Origin: Farysia itapuensis
Lineage: Eukaryota > Basidiomycota > Ustilaginomycetes > Ustilaginales > Ustilaginaceae
Direction of reading: 5' to 3'
Assembly (NCBI GenBank): GCA_023212645.1
Contig: JALBYC010000009.1
Coordinates: 124,001 to 188,000 of the forward strand
Length of the DNA stretch: 64,000 bases
Each line of letters opens with the position of its first letter. The stretch's first letter is position 1. The translations under genes were made by a program, and so were the position numbers. The notes below the pieces were generated by a model. That model was not told the DNA's origin, ran no database searches, and was given only the letters and a program-made list of their open reading frames with translations. Shown in pieces: positions 1 to 10,051 of this stretch.

Positions 1-1259
1 TGGTGACCCATGAAGGAGGCGTCGAGCTCCAGCTTGTTGCAAAGACGGGTCAAGTCTCCTCGCGCAGGTCCGTCTCCAACAAAGACGAGCTTGGCATTGC
101 GGCGAACAGAGGTGGGAAGGAGCTTGAAAGCCTCGATGAGCAGTCTGAGATTCTTTTCCCACGATATGCGGCCAACGTATAGGATGACAGTCTTCGAGTC
201 GTGCTCTTCGATACTGTCGTTTTGTAAGTCTACGGTCGTCTTTGGCACAACAGCTGAAGGAAGAGCTGGAGGAGGCAACGAAAAGAGGCCGGAAGGCAGA
301 TCAGGAAGGCCGTCCAGGCTGTATGCTGGGGGAGGCGAGAACTCGGGCGAAAAAGACGGGTTGGTTGCCGGCGTTCGAATGTAGCTGTCATCTTCAGGCA
401 ACTCGCAGTTGTCGCGAACGGCACCAGAGAGGGACCTTCGTACAGTGCGAGCCTTGGTCGAGCTGGGTACGATAGACACGCCCAACTTGCCGGCGAGACG
501 TACAAAAGCAGCCTCATCTGCCATCAGCTGGGAGGCACCGTCAGCTGCTGCTACGGAAGGCGACAAGGGTTGTGTGAGGCGAGCAGGTTTAGGCGTGCAT
601 CCCCAGCTTTCTCGTAGATTCTCGTCGCGTGCCTGAGGGTTGAAGAGCGTAACATCGACACCTCTTGACCAAATTTCGACATGACTGAAGCCTTTGCCCT
701 CGAGCATGCGCCGAGTGCTATTGGAGGGGCAGAAGATGATTTCACATCTGTCATGAAGATTGCGGGTGAGACGCCACATGGTCTTTTCCAGCCAGGGCAT
801 TCCGAACAGGGTTGCGTATGTGGGAAGGTTTGTGTGATAGGATGATACACATGGAACCTCGGGGAGCCATTTTTGAACAGTCGGCAACATCTGAGCTCCC
901 AGCCAGATTGGGTCGACAAAGTGAATTACATCTGGCTTGAAGTGTTGCAATCTTCGGATGAAGCGTGGACGCATAAAGTTGAGCTTGAGACCAGGATAGA
1001 CAATCAGCGGTACACCGAATGTGCCTACCACCGGGTGCCCTGCATATTGACTGAGACCTGTTTCGGGTCCTAGGACGATTGCCTCGTGTCCTTCGTTGTT
1101 GAGATGCTCCAAAAGGCGAGCGAGTGTTCGAGTCACGCCATCAATCTTGGGCAAAAAGTTCTCGGTGACAATGGCGATACGCAATTTTGGTCGCTTGATA
1201 TCGATAGGGAAGGAGACGTTCATGTCTACCGCTGTAGGAGCGACCACTAGACTTGTCAT
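1..1259 (-). CDS. SQD2-like family 4 glycosyltransferase, 3' end cut by window
   Basis: An open frame runs from the ATG at 1259 to the window edge without a stop (about 419 codons), so the C-terminus is missing. Near residue 30 it reads IVTENFLPKIDGVTRTLARL, the N-terminal Rossmann signature of GT4 (GT-B fold) enzymes resembling plant/bacterial SQD2 and mannosyltransferases; YHTNLPTYA and the later VGRISWEKNLRLLIEAF with VGDGPARGDL are further GT4 hallmarks. Sugar donor and acceptor cannot be told from sequence; transfer to a lipid is a family-based guess. Between the two half-domains (roughly residues 230-320) lies a Ser/Pro-rich insert absent from bacterial relatives, suggesting a regulatory or membrane-contact loop. 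No signal peptide is visible. Start chosen as the first ATG of the frame; no intron is needed. Confidence 0.8.
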   Translation of the reverse strand, partial: MTSLVVAPTAVDMNVSFPIDIKRPKLRIAIVTENFLPKIDGVTRTLARLLEHLNNEGHEAIVLGPETGLSQYAGHPVVGTFGVPLIVYPGLKLNFMRPRFIRRLQHFKPDVIHFVDPIWLGAQMLPTVQKWLPEVPCVSSYHTNLPTYATLFGMPWLEKTMWRLTRNLHDRCEIIFCPSNSTRRMLEGKGFSHVEIWSRGVDVTLFNPQARDENLRESWGCTPKPARLTQPLSPSVAAADGASQLMADEAAFVRLAGKLGVSIVPSSTKARTVRRSLSGAVRDNCELPEDDSYIRTPATNPSFSPEFSPPPAYSLDGLPDLPSGLFSLPPPALPSAVVPKTTVDLQNDSIEEHDSKTVILYVGRISWEKNLRLLIEAFKLLPTSVRRNAKLVFVGDGPARGDLTRLCNKLELDASFMGH

Positions 1260-2175
1260 CGTGTATAGTATAGAGGCTTGACTCTGTCAGACACGGATCG
1301 GGCGCAAGACAGGGACGGTGGTGGTTGTCGAGAAGGATGGAAGATGTGTTGGGGATCTGGTCCATGTACTCTGTGTCGCGCTGGATGCAGGTCGTGTTTA
1401 GCCGTAGGTTAATGCTTCACGGTCGGCAAAGCTCGGGTGGCGCCAGCGACGTGGATCGGCATTTCAGTCCCAAAAGAAGGGGCACTCGGACAAGGAAACG
1501 TTGCCTCCGCTGTCTGCGCTAAAGCTACGTAGGCCGATACTAGACAAGGGTCTTGATGAAAATATGCGCACGTTGACAGTTGACATTGCCCCAGTCGCAG
1601 CGTCAATGTGCAGAGATTCCCCCACATGCAAGCCATACCTGCTACCAGTTCACTCCGAGTCGTCGCCCACAGAGAGCCAAAGCTTATCGAACGATGTAGT
1701 CTCACGGAGGCCTACAGGGGCTGTCACGTCCAGAACGTGATCAATTGTCACGTATTATTATCGCGTTGAGCAGACAAAAGAGTCCCTGGTAGCACTTGTT
1801 GCTCAGAGATATGTGTCCTGGGTTCTGACCGCACGCGAATGACTTGGCTGCGCATATTTTGCCGGTTGCGAGCTACGTGTCTGCACAAGAGGAGCACGTT
1901 TGCTCGACTTTCGGCGCTAATTGAAGCACACGTGTCGAAGTCAAAATCTCGAACGTGCCGCATGCCGCGCCGGTGCAGGCACGCTTTCCAAAAAAAAAAA
2001 GGCAACTAATGTGTTAGACCGGAACTATTCAAGTCACGAATCGTACGAATCGAGATGATCGAGATGAGGCGCCCATCGCCCATCGGTTGATAGAATTCCC
2101 CGATTGCCTCCACCAACTTTTGTTCCTTCCCATCGAGCTCCTCACTCAAGCCTGTGCTAGAGGGCATGTCAGCCA
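1260..2175. other. intergenic, divergent promoter region of glycosyltransferase and ELP6
   Basis: About 0.9 kb between two divergent genes. I see only short overlapping frames without family resemblance and a run of ten or so adenines near 1990-2000. It presumably holds both promoters; no specific operator or RNA gene could be recognised. Confidence 0.5.
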
Positions 2176-3246
2176 ATGCCAAACCTGGATAATCTACTGT
2201 CGTTCGCGTCAGCCTCTTCCGGCAGCTCTCAAAGGACCCCAATACCTCCGATCTCTTCCCACGTCTTGGTGACTGATACCTTGGACTCGCCTGCTTCCTT
2301 CGTTCTCTTCCACTTTCTCCGTGCAGCCCACGCCGCAAACAAGACTACGAGGAGCGCAGCTGCTAACGGCAAAACCAGGGAAAGAGATGTTCGTATAATC
2401 TGGCTGGGCTGCAATGCCGATGGCATCAGTCATCTCCGGAATGTAGCGCGAAAGTCCGGCGTTCAAATCGACGTCGAGGCTCAGAAGAATGCCTTTACCT
2501 ACATCAATGTCAACGATATCGCTACGTCCAGCTCTGAAGCATCCGAGGCACATTTCTTGAGCCTCAATCTAAGCAATACTTCAGGAACCTCCTTGCTACT
2601 CAAAATGCTTTATGATACGGTCAAAATGGAGCTTGAAAAGGACTCCCAGGCGATCACAGATAACATCCAAAGCTGGACTTCCGACACACTCATCATTGTA
2701 GACGATCTGTCGTCCCTCTCCTGGTCACTAGACGCCAGCGATACATCTGGCCAGAGAGTCGACGTTGCAACCGAGATTAGCCGATGGATACAAGCCCTGT
2801 CCAGCTTAGCACTCAGACAACGGGCAAGCTTGATCACCCTGTGTCATGCAGACGCGACTTCGGTCGGAAAGCATTACGCTTCTGATTCCGTCGACGAGTC
2901 CATTCTTCGATCGCTTCTGCGGACGGCTGATGTTTGGATTGAGGTGAAAGAACTGGTCAGCGGCAGAGCTAGGGACTGCGATGGCGAAATTACCGTGCAT
3001 GCTCTCGTACGCCCCTCGCTTGCTCGAAACGCTGTTGCTTTACCATCGGGAACGCCGCGGAGTCCGCAGGACCCGCCGCCACTGACGGGTTTCAAGATAG
3101 AGACACCTTGTCCGAGTAGATCCAAGGCTGTCCTGTACCGCATTGCTCCAGACGGCCAAGGTGCCGCACTTGGAGCATCGGGCGCAGGGTCTACATCTGG
3201 TAGGGTTCACGTATGGGCACGCGGCACTGGTCGCGGATTTCTTTAA
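2176..3246 (+). CDS. ELP6: Elongator complex subunit Elp6
   Basis: A single-exon 356-residue protein. Elp6 is a RecA-like ATPase-fold subunit which with Elp4 and Elp5 forms the hexameric ring of Elongator, the complex that modifies wobble uridines of tRNAs (cytoplasm/nucleus). The stretch SHVLVTDTLDSPASFVLFHF near residue 30 is the characteristic Elp6 beta-strand/helix start, followed by VRIIWLGCNADGISHLRNVA and, near residue 170, TLIIVDDLSSLSWSL (Walker-B-like strand of the fold). As in other Elp6 proteins there is no proper P-loop. A Pro/Ser-rich and Gly-rich C-terminus follows. The first ATG of the frame is used. Alternative: another RecA-fold Elongator subunit, but size and motifs fit Elp6 best. 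Confidence 0.85.
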   Translation: MPNLDNLLSFASASSGSSQRTPIPPISSHVLVTDTLDSPASFVLFHFLRAAHAANKTTRSAAANGKTRERDVRIIWLGCNADGISHLRNVARKSGVQIDVEAQKNAFTYINVNDIATSSSEASEAHFLSLNLSNTSGTSLLLKMLYDTVKMELEKDSQAITDNIQSWTSDTLIIVDDLSSLSWSLDASDTSGQRVDVATEISRWIQALSSLALRQRASLITLCHADATSVGKHYASDSVDESILRSLLRTADVWIEVKELVSGRARDCDGEITVHALVRPSLARNAVALPSGTPRSPQDPPPLTGFKIETPCPSRSKAVLYRIAPDGQGAALGASGAGSTSGRVHVWARGTGRGFL

Positions 3247-3330
3247 GCATTCGCAATACAATTAATACAAGATAGAATTACAACTAATCATACATGCCCA
3301 CCGATTTGTGATCGAGGATGCTTCTACTGT

Positions 3331-4932
3331 CTAGACAGCCTCGAAAGCGCAGCAGAAAGTGTCTTCTGACGCAAGCAGGATCTTTTGCCCGTCGAACGAC
3401 CATCGAACCTCGGCAGCTTTGAACGACTCGATCGGAACCGGAATGGCCTCGGCGCGCTGCGTGTATTTCTGATCGCCGTCGCCTGGTAATAACTCCCAGG
3501 TATAGATGGCCTGATTGCCGCAAACGACGCCTAGCTTGCCGATGTGGGATGGCTTCCAGCAGATGGTGCGCACTGCGCTATTGAGCTGCAGTAACGACAC
3601 AAGGTACGGTGAGACATCATCATCGTTTCGGGTGAATGCGTAGACAAAGACAGTGTACGGCAAGCGCTCGTTGTACACGGCCAACAGATTGCCTTCAGGG
3701 CTCCATTCTGTCCATTTGATGCCAAACTTTGCGTTTGGTTTTGCGTAATCCACTTTAAGGGCAGTTGGCGTTACTGGGAGACTTGCTGGCTCAAGAGCTA
3801 CAATGCCGCGCGCCCGTGTCTCCTCTAGCCAATTCGCGGGCTCCCTCCACGCGACCAAAGCACCGTATAGTAATGTGCTGAGTGTGCCCGAAGTTGCCGG
3901 ATGCGCTTTGACAGAAGTGTCAAGACATGCGACCTCCTCCCACTTTGGGCTGGATAGAACTCTCACCCGCTCGTCCCAGCCACCGACAGCGAGGAAGCTG
4001 GAAGTGGGATGCCACTTGACTTCGCGGATACCTGCACCTCCCCCAGCGACGACATGTGGCAGTTCGATGGCGTCCGACTTTGTCCGCCTGGCTGCAAGTC
4101 TTGTCGAAGCACGCGCTTCGATGCCAGCCCCTACCTTGGTGACAGGCTTCGCATCAGACTCTGGCTCTATGAGAAAGGTAGCCTGTATGCGACCTTCTGG
4201 CATATATATTTGCAGCTTGTATTCCAAAGGACCTTCCCATGCAGCTAGACAGTGAGCGTCTGGCGCCCATGAGGCATCGTTGGCGTCGTTGAGCGAAAGT
4301 GCAAACGAGGTCTCTGACTTCCACGTCTCCTCAGAAGGCGGCATTTTCTTGCCTTTGAGATCTGCAAATGTGAATCGCTTGCAGGCAAATATGTGCATAG
4401 TGTCACGCTCTGCTCCTTTCAGAATGGCAGCAAAGCGATCTGGTCGTTTTGGTGACCAGATCAAGCGGTCCCGCTTCGGACCCTCGATAGAAGAAATAGT
4501 TTGATCGGAGAGATTGTATAGGGACGCCCTCAGTTGGTTCTGACTGAATGTGACGAGAGTCCGTGGACCATAAGGCGGCGTCCATGTCGCATGTGAGAGG
4601 CCTTCCGATCCAGACGCGATTCTGGCTACCCAACCGCCCGCGTCGTCCGAGTCGTCATTTGCTTCCTTGCTTGGGTCGAGTGCAAGCACGAAGACCACTC
4701 CATCTTCTTGCTGACCAGGATGCGATGCAAGTATAAATGAGCCGTCCTGCGACCATTCTACTTCGCTGATAGACGTATCCAATTTCCAGGTTCGTATTAC
4801 TTGTAGCGTCGAGCTTGCTCGCACGAGCAGAGTGTCGGACGCATCGCCCGTCACCGAAGCAATGAATGTTGAGCCTGGCGAGAAGACTATACACCTTGAC
4901 GATGCATGTCGAAAGGCGGCCGTGAAGTCCAT
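3331..4932 (-). CDS. WRAP73: WD-repeat protein WRAP73 (WDR8) homologue
   Basis: A single-exon protein of 533 residues. The N-terminus MDFTAAFRHASSRCIVFSPG aligns with the start of WRAP73/WDR8, and successive WD-like blades (FSPGSTFIASV, VEWSQDGSFILAS, ATWTPPYGPRTLVTF, DASWAPDAHCLAAWEG, VKWHPTSSFLAVGGWDERV, TEWSPEGNLLAVYNE, RWSFDGQKILLASED) are spread over the length. WRAP73 with Ssx2ip/Msd1-type partners localises to spindle pole bodies or centrosomes and anchors microtubule minus ends (known from fission yeast and vertebrates); that role is inferred here. A GTG three bases upstream is ignored in favour of the ATG at 4932, which gives the conserved start. A two-codon upstream frame overlaps this ATG. 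Confidence 0.85.
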   Translation of the reverse strand: MDFTAAFRHASSRCIVFSPGSTFIASVTGDASDTLLVRASSTLQVIRTWKLDTSISEVEWSQDGSFILASHPGQQEDGVVFVLALDPSKEANDDSDDAGGWVARIASGSEGLSHATWTPPYGPRTLVTFSQNQLRASLYNLSDQTISSIEGPKRDRLIWSPKRPDRFAAILKGAERDTMHIFACKRFTFADLKGKKMPPSEETWKSETSFALSLNDANDASWAPDAHCLAAWEGPLEYKLQIYMPEGRIQATFLIEPESDAKPVTKVGAGIEARASTRLAARRTKSDAIELPHVVAGGGAGIREVKWHPTSSFLAVGGWDERVRVLSSPKWEEVACLDTSVKAHPATSGTLSTLLYGALVAWREPANWLEETRARGIVALEPASLPVTPTALKVDYAKPNAKFGIKWTEWSPEGNLLAVYNERLPYTVFVYAFTRNDDDVSPYLVSLLQLNSAVRTICWKPSHIGKLGVVCGNQAIYTWELLPGDGDQKYTQRAEAIPVPIESFKAAEVRWSFDGQKILLASEDTFCCAFEAV

Positions 4933-5120
4933 CACAGCATGAGCTGAGGATCACCGTGTTACTTTGACGCGTTCGTTACCCAAAGGCAGGACGTTCCAAA
5001 AGCGGGCTCAGCACGTCGCATCACGTGAACGTAACCAAATTCGCTAAAAACCCGCAAACGACTTGCGACTTGCGCTTTTGACTGAGCCGACCATTTCTTC
5101 CTCACATCTCCACACACATC
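4933..5120. promoter_or_regulatory. divergent promoter WRAP73/RSD1
   Basis: Only 188 bases separate the two start codons, so both genes must share this promoter. The RSD1-proximal side is pyrimidine-rich (CTTCCTCACATCTCCACACACATC) just before its ATG, usual for fungal transcript leaders. No TATA box is seen. Confidence 0.5.
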
Positions 5121-7068
5121 ATGTACGCCGATCTGGAAGAAGCTCGCGCTAGACGAGCTCGTCGTGCTTCCCGAACACCAGAGCTCGAGATAGAAAAGAA
5201 GCGAGGAGGGCGTCGTAGTAGCGATGGGTATGACTCAAGGGAACGAGAGCTGGCCGAGCAGTTGCGCAGTCGGGCTTTGGCTTCACGCAGAGCCAATGGC
5301 GAGAAAGCTAGGGGACGACGACCCAGTGTCGGCAGCTCAGACTCACCTCGCTCAGTTTCTCGCTCTCGTAGCCGAAGTCGCGACAGTGATCGCAGCAGAC
5401 GCAGTCATCAATCCCGCCGGAGCTCACAACGACCGAGCTACCATGCAACAGAAGATCCCCGAAAACGTCAACGAGACCCCGAAGACGAGCGTCGTAGAGA
5501 GCACGACGAAGCAGAAGAACGAGCGCGCGAACGACGTAGACGCCGCAATGAAAGACAAGATAGCCAAGATCGAGACCGTACACGGGCCGGTAGCAGCGTA
5601 TCCTCACATCGTTCCGCAAGTGGTCGATACAGTTCCATGCACGACGATCGAAGTCGGGACCGCTATGACCGCGCTCCGGACAGAGATCGCCATAGACGAC
5701 CCAGCCAGTACGATGAAAGGAGAGATGTTCGCCGTCGAAGCCCATACGATCGTCCACCCGCTCCTATTCGAGCTCGCAGGAGTCCTTCGCCTGAAGCCGA
5801 TGACTACGAAGAACGCTCGGTATTCTGCACCCAACTCTCGGTACGATTGGGACAAAGGGATTTGGGCGAATTCTTTGAGGATCATCTGGGAGAAGGTGCT
5901 GTTAAAGATGTCCGTATCGTCATGGATCGCATCACCCGTCGAAGCAAAGGAGTCGGCTACGTCGAGTTTGCTGCCAAAGAGCTTGTACCGAAAGCTATTG
6001 AGCTGACTGGTCAGAGCATCTTTGGTGTGCCCATTGTAGTGCAGATCACGGATGCCGCTCGCAACAGAGTTGCGCAGAATGGTGCCGACCCGTCCCGACC
6101 CAACACATCGATGCACCCTGCGTTCGGCGGCAACCCCATCGATCCGGCCATGCTCGCCAATATTCCCCTTCCCATGCAACAGCATCTCGCTGCCCCGCCG
6201 CACATGAATGCCGGCGGCCCACTGTCTCGAATCTCTTCCGCCACAGTCAACACCGAAGCCCGCCTCTACGTTGGCAGTTTGCACTTCAGCCTGACGGATG
6301 AAAACGTCAAATCGGTCTTTGAGTCTTTCGGAGAGATCGAGTACGTCGATTTACACCGAGAGCCCGAGACAGGCAAAAGTAAGGGGTTTTGCTTCATTCA
6401 GTACAAGCACCCTGACAGTGCCCGAAGAGCTCTGGAACAAATGAACGGCTTCGAGCTGGCTGGTCGCACCATTCGAGTTGGCAACGTCAACGCCAGAGGC
6501 GGAGCTGGTCCAATGGGAGGTCCATCATCTTTCCACAATGATGGAGGCCATAGTGGCGGTCATCTTCCCCAGCTGACCTCTGCCTTTGACGATGGAGGCG
6601 GAGCTGGTCTGAACCCTGAACGACGCGCGGCTCTGATGGAGAAGCTGGCCCGAAATGAGCCAACGGAGGCTGCCAAGCCCGCTGAACAAGCACGTCCTGC
6701 CAGCATTCCTCAATCAGTCTCGACCTCGCTTCTATTGAAGAACATGTTTGATCCGAAAGAAGAGACCGAGCCGGATTGGAACAAGGATCTAGCCGACGAT
6801 GTGCGCGACGAGTGCCAAACCAAATACGGCCCCGTGACGCAAATCCACGTCGAGAAAGACTCGGCCGGCGAAATCTACATAACTTTTGCCGACAACGAAT
6901 CGTCTAGCAAGGCTCTGCAAGGTCTCAATGGTCGATACTTTGGTGGTAAGCCGATCAGCGCTCAGTAGTACGTATTGGTCTTGGTTATTGTTCACGAAGG
7001 CTTTTACTGACCCTTCCTGTTCTCGCTACAGTATTCCGGACGCCTTCGTCAAGGCTAAATCAGGGTGA
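5121..7068 (+). CDS. RSD1: SR-type splicing factor Rsd1 / RBM39 (CC1-like)
   Basis: Exons 5121-6967 and 7032-7068 (intron 64 nt, GTACGT...CTACAG with CTGAC branch) give 627 residues. Residues 1-230 are an Arg/Ser/Asp/Glu-rich RS-like region. RRM1 starts at VFCTQLSVRLGQRDLGEFFE, RRM2 at RLYVGSLHFSLTDENVKSVF with RNP1 KGFCFIQY, and a C-terminal UHM-type RRM starts at LLLKNMFDPKEETEPDW and ends with the RYF motif used to bind ULM tryptophans of U2AF/SF3b. This order is diagnostic of the RBM39/CAPER/Rsd1 family, which links U2AF and U2 snRNP in nuclear pre-mRNA splicing. The second exon is needed: without it the protein stops just before the conserved QYIPDAF tail. Confidence 0.92.
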
Positions 7069-7643
7069 AGTTTCTCTTGCAGAGACGACAGCGTGGATAC
7101 TGAATCGTTTGCGCCGCCAATGTGCTCAACGGCTTTTCCCTGGATCTTGCAGGTGTACAAAGCTTTCTCCGTATCTCTACACAGTCTTTCAATGGCTGGC
7201 TACCAGGACTTGCCACCCATCGCCCTCGGACTTCGTCAACGTAGCCGTAAGATTGCCGTCGAATGCGTCAACTCATCATCGCTTTCCTTGCCTTCTTTGC
7301 CGTTACAAATCAAGTCACAGACAGTTTGGTCCCACTCCTCTGATTCGCATATCGTACGCGATGTTGCGCCGCCATACGTTCTGTCGGGTATGTTTTGTTC
7401 GAATGAATTCTTGTTCAACCTGCCGTACGGCAGGTCCACGTCTGCGGACGTGCGCATCAAGAGATTTTGCTGTAGGATTGCGATTCACCAATCTGCCCAT
7501 TCTCTTTTGCTTTGCTTTGTCTTGTCCTCCCTCACTTTCGTCCTTCTGCTGGTCTTGTAGCTCCAGTTCTGTAAGTCAGACACGTCCTTGCCAATGTAGC
7601 CTGCTAGCAGTACTTTTCGATCCTTTGCAATGTATATGCTGTT
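7069..7643. other. convergent intergenic region
   Basis: About 575 bases between the 3' ends of RSD1 and the tubulin cofactor B gene. It is T/C-rich (7490-7570) and carries overlapping frames on both strands without family resemblance. It presumably holds both 3' UTRs and polyadenylation sites; nothing else is recognised. Confidence 0.5.
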
Positions 7644-8511
7644 TCACATTTCGTCGTCTTCGAGATCCAGGTCGAGATCCTCTGCCTGAAAGTCTCCGAC
7701 TTGCACCTTGTCGGGTCGGACAAAGCTACCAAAACCTGGCTTGCACGCGAAGTAGCGTTCTCCCGCAACTCTGTAGCGCAAAACACAGTCAGAACACCCT
7801 TTTTGGCTCATAGGCGGAAGAGGGGGGGAAGTAGACTTACGATCCGTCATTTTTGCCTACTGGCTCGTCGTATTCGATTCCAACCCAGGGGCCTGTGGCG
7901 AACTTTGTGTTGCCGACGAAGCGAATTGTTCCTCTTCGCTTGTTCGTTCCTGAGCCGGAGAGTAAGTCGACTTGACATCTCGCCCCTGGCACAAGGTCCG
8001 CCGGTACATCAGCATTGTCGCTCGTGCTACTCTGCGCACTTGTATCCTTAGTCGGATCAAAGCGACCCAGCTTGTTGCGCTGCTTGAATGCAAGTACGGT
8101 ATCGCGACGCGCAGCGTAGGTGTCGTCATCCATCACGTACTTGTCCACCAGGCTCTCGTCGGTAAAAGTCTGGACGAGCTCTTTCGGCCGCGTGTCGAGA
8201 ACTTTGATCGCCATGTTGTCGTACACGCCCAGCTCTTCTAGACTGCGATTTTCGAGATCAGAGTTCTGTGGCACCGCGAGAACCAGTGTTGGCCTTGTGG
8301 ACGCTGGAAAAGGGCCTGACCCAGGAAGACTGTCTTGCTGCTCATGGTCGGTGCGGGACGAGTGGATTTCCAAAACCTGGCACGAAGGGGGGATACCAAC
8401 GATGGACTCAAGTTTGTACTTGAGATCGTGCAGCGGGACGCTGAACGGCACTCGACGTTCCGCCGATACCAGTGTGGACGGTGCATGGATGAAGAGGTTG
8501 ACGACCGACAT
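7644..8511 (-). CDS. ALP11: tubulin-folding cofactor B (TBCB/Alp11)
   Basis: Exons 8511-7841 and 7770-7644 (intron 70 nt, GTAAGT...CTACAG) give 265 residues. The N-terminus (MSVVNLFIHAPSTLVSAERR) forms a ubiquitin-like domain over about residues 1-90; the C-terminal half is a CAP-Gly domain, GARCQVDLLSG to GTIRFVGNTKFATGPWVGIE and then GKNDGS joined across the intron to VAGERYFACKPGFGSFVRP. The GKNDG-type box, which grips C-terminal EEY/F tails, is intact. TBCB acts with TBCE on alpha-tubulin folding in the cytosol. The frame is open 31 codons further upstream, from an ATG at 8604, but the ATG at 8511 gives the family's start. The tail is very acidic, as in relatives. Confidence 0.92.
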
Positions 8512-8682
8512 GATGCGTGCAGTAGTGGGGGGAAAGCAAAGTGTTGGTGTCACATTGGCTGTCACTGCCAAGAAGAACTGCACGAATCCCGAATTCCGAT
8601 TCACGGCAATCTAAATCACAATCCTCGCCATCTGACTCGACCCCGTCCCCCGCCCGCTTCAAATCCACAGTCTTAGCCGAGT
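8512..8682. promoter_or_regulatory. divergent promoter TBCB/GNAT gene
   Basis: 171 bases lie between the chosen start codons of the two divergent genes. The GNAT side is C-rich (CCCCGTCCCCCGCCCGC near 8641). No further element is identified. If the upstream ATG of the cofactor B gene were used, the spacer would shrink to about 80 bases. Confidence 0.45.
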
Positions 8683-9509
8683 ATGAGCAGTGGAGAGTAC
8701 CAAGTATCGCTCTGCACTTCTGCAGAGCAGCTAAAAGGTGCCTGCAAGGTCCGCGTCGAGGTATTTGTACACGAACAGGGATTTGAGCTCAAGGACGAGA
8801 TCGACCAGTATGATCCGTTGGCAGCCCACTTTGCCCTGACTCACACGTCGGATCCGCTCAAAGTTCTCGGCACGCTCCGTTTGATACCCTACCCGCTTCC
8901 GATCCCCAAACCAGATGCCGAAGGTAGCGAGCCCGATCCGGATTCAGCCTTTCCTCTGGGCGGCAGCCGTACCGAATCCGCAGTCGCTAGCGACTTCATT
9001 AGTGCAGCATGGAGCTCTCTTGCGAAACCCGTCGCTGCGCCGTTAGACCCTTCTCAGAGCAAAGCGGAGGAGGAGCAGTCGGCTGAGCAGATCCCCAACT
9101 CGGGTGGTGCAAAGCTAGGTCGTCTGGCGGTGCTCAAGGAAGCACGCGGGAAGAAGTTGGGACACTTGCTTGTGCAACAAGCCGAGGCCTGGCTCGTACG
9201 CATGCTCAGCACCGACGAAGCTCAGAAACGTGGCGCTTTCGGGCCGCCCAGCACAGCAAGACTAGAAGCAGCGAATGGAGATCAGGAGGCACTAGAAAGC
9301 ATTGTCATCAAGCTCAGCAGCCAGATTTACGTTCTCGAGTTCTATGCAAAGTAAGTAATCTGCCCAGTTGAGTATGCCTAGTTCCCGCACTGACTTGATG
9401 TTCATGCTTTCATAGACTGGGCTATACTGCCGTTGGCGAGCGATACGACGAAGATGGCGCACCCCACCAGCTTTGTACCAAGCAGGTCTTTGTCAACCGT
9501 TGTTCATAG
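8683..9509 (+). CDS. GNAT-family N-acetyltransferase
   Basis: Exons 8683-9350 and 9416-9509 (intron 65 nt, GTAAGT...CATAG, CTGAC branch) give 253 residues. GNAT features: an N-terminal strand-helix with VRVEVFVHEQGFELKDEIDQ (typical of ElaA/YitI/YjcF-like GNATs), LGTLRLIP as a central strand, and the acetyl-CoA-binding KLGRLAVLKEARGKKLGHLL, matching the V-x-x-x-x-R/Q-G-x-G/A loop. After the intron LGYTAVGERYDEDGAPHQL is the usual C-terminal strand pair of this subfamily. A low-complexity insert (about residues 80-145) separates the two halves. The substrate is unknown; small-molecule amine acetylation is possible. The first in-frame ATG is used. Confidence 0.82.
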
Positions 9510-9532
9510 ATTGTCTATCGTTATACTCTTCT

Positions 9533-9597
9533 AACGTTCAACGTTCGACGTTTGATCGACGTTCGACGTTCGACGTTCAGTACGTTCATGACGTACT
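9533..9597. repeat. short CGTTCGA tandem array followed by a hairpin
   Basis: Directly after the GNAT gene the 7-mer CGTTCGA and close variants (ACGTTCA, CGTTTGA) occur about six times, and an inverted repeat AGTACGT/ACGTACT with a 5-base loop closes the array (9579-9597). The array lies in the presumed 3' UTR or terminator region. No coding role is apparent. Confidence 0.7.
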
Positions 9598-10051
9598 AGA
9601 CGGAGTCTAACAGAGAAGCGCGTCAAAATTCAAAACGCGTCCTGATGTCCCACCGTCTAAGGAAAAGTAGCAACTTTCTTCATGAAACAAACACTTGCAA
9701 GTTACAAACGTTCCAGCACGGAGAAGAAAACTGGACTTGTCTCTAGACAAGCTGAGATCGATTGTGCGGCTCGATATAGGCAGATCATTGTCTCCTGCTG
9801 AGCGGAACTGAAGATGTTGGAGGATATAAGTCTTTTGAAGTGTGCAGCCGTGGCTCGTAATATATTGCAATGCAATGCCCGAGAAGGCGCGCAGAATCTC
9901 GTCTCCACCACCATCACGACTGCGTCCCTTCTCCCTGATATCGCTGCTGCGTCCAACATCGCTCGTCGGCAATCTCGAAGCATGCACGCTAGATAGCGCC
10001 TCTCCTCTCAGACCTGGAATCTTCCCTGGACTGCGGATTCTGGTCATCGAT
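9598..10051. other. intergenic, presumed promoter of next gene
   Basis: About 450 bases upstream of the next start codon. It contains small frames in both directions; the coding frame of the next gene is open from about 9842 with an ATG at 9875, so an N-terminal extension of about 59 residues is possible but looks like transcript leader. Confidence 0.45.

Noticed and set aside
1748..2338. Minus-strand frames between the glycosyltransferase and ELP6
   Set aside because: They start at non-ATG codons or overlap the ELP6 5' end and lack any domain.
7109..7813. 234-codon plus-strand frame after RSD1
   Set aside because: Overlaps the TBCB last exon and intron on the other strand; Cys/Ser/Arg-rich without pattern, likely 3' UTR.
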